A stretch of 8,608 bases of DNA, taken from the NCBI GenBank assembly GCA_934456315.1, contig CAKSHG010000087.1, forward strand, positions 1 through 8,608, read 5' to 3'. The stretch comes from an uncultured Oscillospiraceae bacterium. GTDB taxonomy: Bacteria > Bacillota > Clostridia > Oscillospirales > Ruminococcaceae. The notes beneath the pieces were generated by a model, which was given only the letters and a program-made list of their open reading frames with translations, searched no databases and was not told the DNA's origin. Position numbers and translations under genes: made by a program. Of the stretch, positions 7,389 through 8,608 are shown in pieces; positions within the stretch are counted from its first letter, which is position 1, and every line of letters starts with the position of its first letter.

Positions 7389-7417
7389 TTGACAAATCAA
7401 GTGCAAAGTTGTATCAT
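7389..7417 (+). promoter_or_regulatory. Predicted sigma-A promoter of araR
   Basis: A consensus TTGACA (7389-7394), a 17-base spacer and TATCAT (7412-7417, 5 of 6) form a strong housekeeping promoter with the start point near 7424, about 58 bases before the araR ATG. The -35 box is inside the palindrome CTTGACAAATCAAG (7388-7401), which also contains an ATTTGT half-site on the minus strand, so a repressor bound there would occlude polymerase. Confidence 0.8.
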
Positions 7418-7429
7418 ATGCATAGATGG

Positions 7430-7461
7430 ATTTGTACTCTGCCAGAGTTTGAATTTGTACT
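7430..7461 (+). promoter_or_regulatory. Tandem ATTTGTACT repeats in the araR leader, candidate AraR operators
   Basis: The nonamer ATTTGTACT occurs at 7430-7438 and again at 7453-7461, a direct repeat with a 23-base period. Its first eight bases equal one half of the known B. subtilis AraR box. Both copies lie between the predicted araR start point and its ribosome binding site (AGGGG at 7468-7472), fitting autorepression. Between them is a perfect palindrome, ACTCTGCCAGAGT (7436-7448). Binding by AraR is inference from the motif and the adjacent gene. Confidence 0.6.
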
Positions 7462-7481
7462 TTTTATAGGGGCGATAATAT

Positions 7482-8531
7482 ATGACTAAATATGAAGCTG
7501 TTGCGCAGGCAATAAAAACTGATATTGAAAACGGCGTATATACCGAGGGTCAGGCGATACCTACCGAGGAGCTGCTCACAGCTCAGTACGATGTCAGCCG
7601 CCAGACGATACGAAAGGCGCTGGCACTCCTGGTAGAAGACGATCTTATAATAAAGCGGCAGGGCAGCGGTTCGGTGGTGCGCCCGAAGCGGCTGAACCCG
7701 AGGACCGGAAAGATAGCGGTAGTTGCAACGTACATCAGCGACTACATTTTTCCGAGCCAGCTGCGGGCTGTGGACGAAGTGCTGTCCGAGAATAAGTACA
7801 CCGCGGTTCTTTCTGCGACCCGCAACCGCGTCTGCAACGAGCGCGCTATTCTCGAAGAGATACTGAAAAATCCAGTTGACGGCATACTGATAGAGGGTAC
7901 AAAATCCGCAATGCCGAACCCGAATTTCGATTTATATGAGAAGCTTATAGGCATGGGTATCCCGGTAGTCTTTTTCAACGGATATTACCCGACCCTCAGT
8001 GGCACATATTCCGTCTGCGCGGACAATCAGGCAGGTGGCGCAGAACTTGTGCGGCATCTCATTGACCGCGGCCATACGAAAATCGCAGGGTATTTCAAGA
8101 GCGATGATATCCAGGGTCATCAGCGGTATTCGGGCTTTATTTCAGAGCTTTTCCGCAGCGGTCTGATAATCCCTGACGAGAACGTGTTCTGGTACACCAC
8201 TGAAACAAAGGAAAAACTCTTTGATGATCCGGAGGAAGTACTAAAGCGGCTCGGAGATAACACAGCGGTCGTTTGCTATAACGACGAGGTGGCGTTCGGG
8301 CTTGTGAAATGCCTGCTTTCAAATGGCAGACGCGTTCCGGAGGACGTTGCGGTAGTCAGCTTCGACAACAGCAATCTCAGCCGGATATCCCAGGTGCCGA
8401 TAACCTCGCTATCCTATGAGGACAGGAACATAGGCAGGATAGCCGCACAGAAGCTCGTCGATATCCTGAACGGCAGGGAGGTTTCTTCTGAAGTGCTGCC
8501 GTGGACTTTTATCCAGAAAGAAAGCTCATAA
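7482..8531 (+). CDS. araR: Arabinose-responsive transcriptional repressor, GntR-LacI type
   Basis: Cytoplasmic DNA-binding repressor of the arabinose operon, released by L-arabinose. The 349-residue product has an N-terminal GntR winged helix-turn-helix (about 1-68; recognition region VSRQTIRKALALL at 38-50, wing RQGSGSVV at 59-66). A LacI/periplasmic-binding-protein-like effector domain follows from residue 77. ATYISDYIFPS (82-92) closely resembles the TTYISDYIFPS I recall in B. subtilis AraR. ILIEGTKSA (135-143), DDIQG (208-212), CYNDEVA (265-271) and PEDVAVVSFDNS (286-297) also follow that protein. The length agrees with the family (B. subtilis about 360). The start at 7482 has AGGGG at 7468-7472, 9 bases upstream. 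It is transcribed away from the transport operon from its own promoter, with likely AraR half-sites in its leader, so it should repress itself as well as the operon. The protein looks intact. Confidence 0.93.
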   Translation: MTKYEAVAQAIKTDIENGVYTEGQAIPTEELLTAQYDVSRQTIRKALALLVEDDLIIKRQGSGSVVRPKRLNPRTGKIAVVATYISDYIFPSQLRAVDEVLSENKYTAVLSATRNRVCNERAILEEILKNPVDGILIEGTKSAMPNPNFDLYEKLIGMGIPVVFFNGYYPTLSGTYSVCADNQAGGAELVRHLIDRGHTKIAGYFKSDDIQGHQRYSGFISELFRSGLIIPDENVFWYTTETKEKLFDDPEEVLKRLGDNTAVVCYNDEVAFGLVKCLLSNGRRVPEDVAVVSFDNSNLSRISQVPITSLSYEDRNIGRIAAQKLVDILNGREVSSEVLPWTFIQKESS

Positions 8532-8608
8532 ATGGGAACCTCTAAAAACCGGTTTGAAAAGGGAAAATGGGTAGAGTGCACCGAATGCGATGAAAGCCGA
8601 CGAAGTAA
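8532..8608 (+). CDS. Possible start of an unidentified reading frame, cut by the window edge
   Basis: An ATG directly after the araR stop opens a frame that stays open to the edge for 25 codons. The visible residues include WVECTECDESRR near the end, where the CxxC pair could be half of a zinc site. The ribosome binding site is poor (only AGAAAG-like purines inside the end of araR), and 25 codons are too few to judge. I do not recognise a family; it could also be non-coding. Confidence 0.3.
   Translation, partial: MGTSKNRFEKGKWVECTECDESRRS

Larger units (their letters stand above)
7145..7481. promoter_or_regulatory. Divergent control region between ytfQ and araR
   Basis: This AT-rich stretch of 337 bases without a gene contains one promoter on each strand (listed separately). 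It also contains six copies of the hexamer ATTTGT: plus strand at 7430 and 7453; minus strand at 7201-7206, 7223-7228, 7362-7367 and 7392-7397. The B. subtilis AraR box is ATTTGTACGTACAAAT, so these look like AraR half-sites. Further repeats are three copies of GCACAAA/TTTGTGC (7269, 7293, 7323). Chance expectation for the hexamer in this length is well below one by rough arithmetic. Confidence 0.75.

Noticed and set aside
8547..8556. Palindrome AAACCGGTTT after araR as a terminator
   Set aside because: It has no loop and no T-run; a 10-base palindrome of this kind does not support a terminator call.

Overview
The window carries an L-arabinose uptake and catabolism locus of a Gram-positive bacterium. 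The organism is probably a clostridial Bacillota of the Ruminococcus/Oscillospiraceae type. The evidence is strong AGGAGG-like ribosome binding sites, a lipoprotein solute-binding protein with an LAGC lipobox, an AraR repressor of the GntR-LacI hybrid type, and roughly balanced base composition. The exact genus is inference; no 16S or other marker lies in the window.

Layout: six genes lie on the minus strand and read from about 7144 down to the left edge. In transcription order they are a sugar-binding lipoprotein (ytfQ-like), a double-cassette ATPase (ytfR-like), two permeases (ytfT- and yjfF-like), L-arabinose isomerase (araA), and an FGGY kinase that is most likely L-ribulokinase and is cut off by the left edge. 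Gaps are short or negative, except for two places that hold hairpins: 6008-6127 between the binding protein and the ATPase, and 2284-2342 between the transporter and araA. On the plus strand, araR (7482-8531) is divergent from this operon. The 337-base region between them (7145-7481) holds a promoter for each side and a cluster of ATTTGT half-sites that resemble AraR boxes. After araR, 77 bases hold only the possible start of another reading frame.

How it works (inference from families and context): the CUT2-type ABC transporter imports arabinose, AraA converts it to L-ribulose, and the kinase makes L-ribulose 5-phosphate. The next enzyme, the 4-epimerase AraD, is not in the window and may lie beyond the left edge. 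AraR should repress both promoters until arabinose binds its LacI-type domain. The two intercistronic hairpins probably adjust the ratio of binding protein, membrane components and enzymes.

I see no mobile element, CRISPR array, tRNA or rRNA, and no clear sign of a wholly new system. The points most worth checking are the pairing of a YtfQRT-YjfF-type transporter with arabinose genes, a kinase lacking the classical AraB motif, a terminator-like hairpin inside the operon just before araA, and the architecture of the divergent control region.
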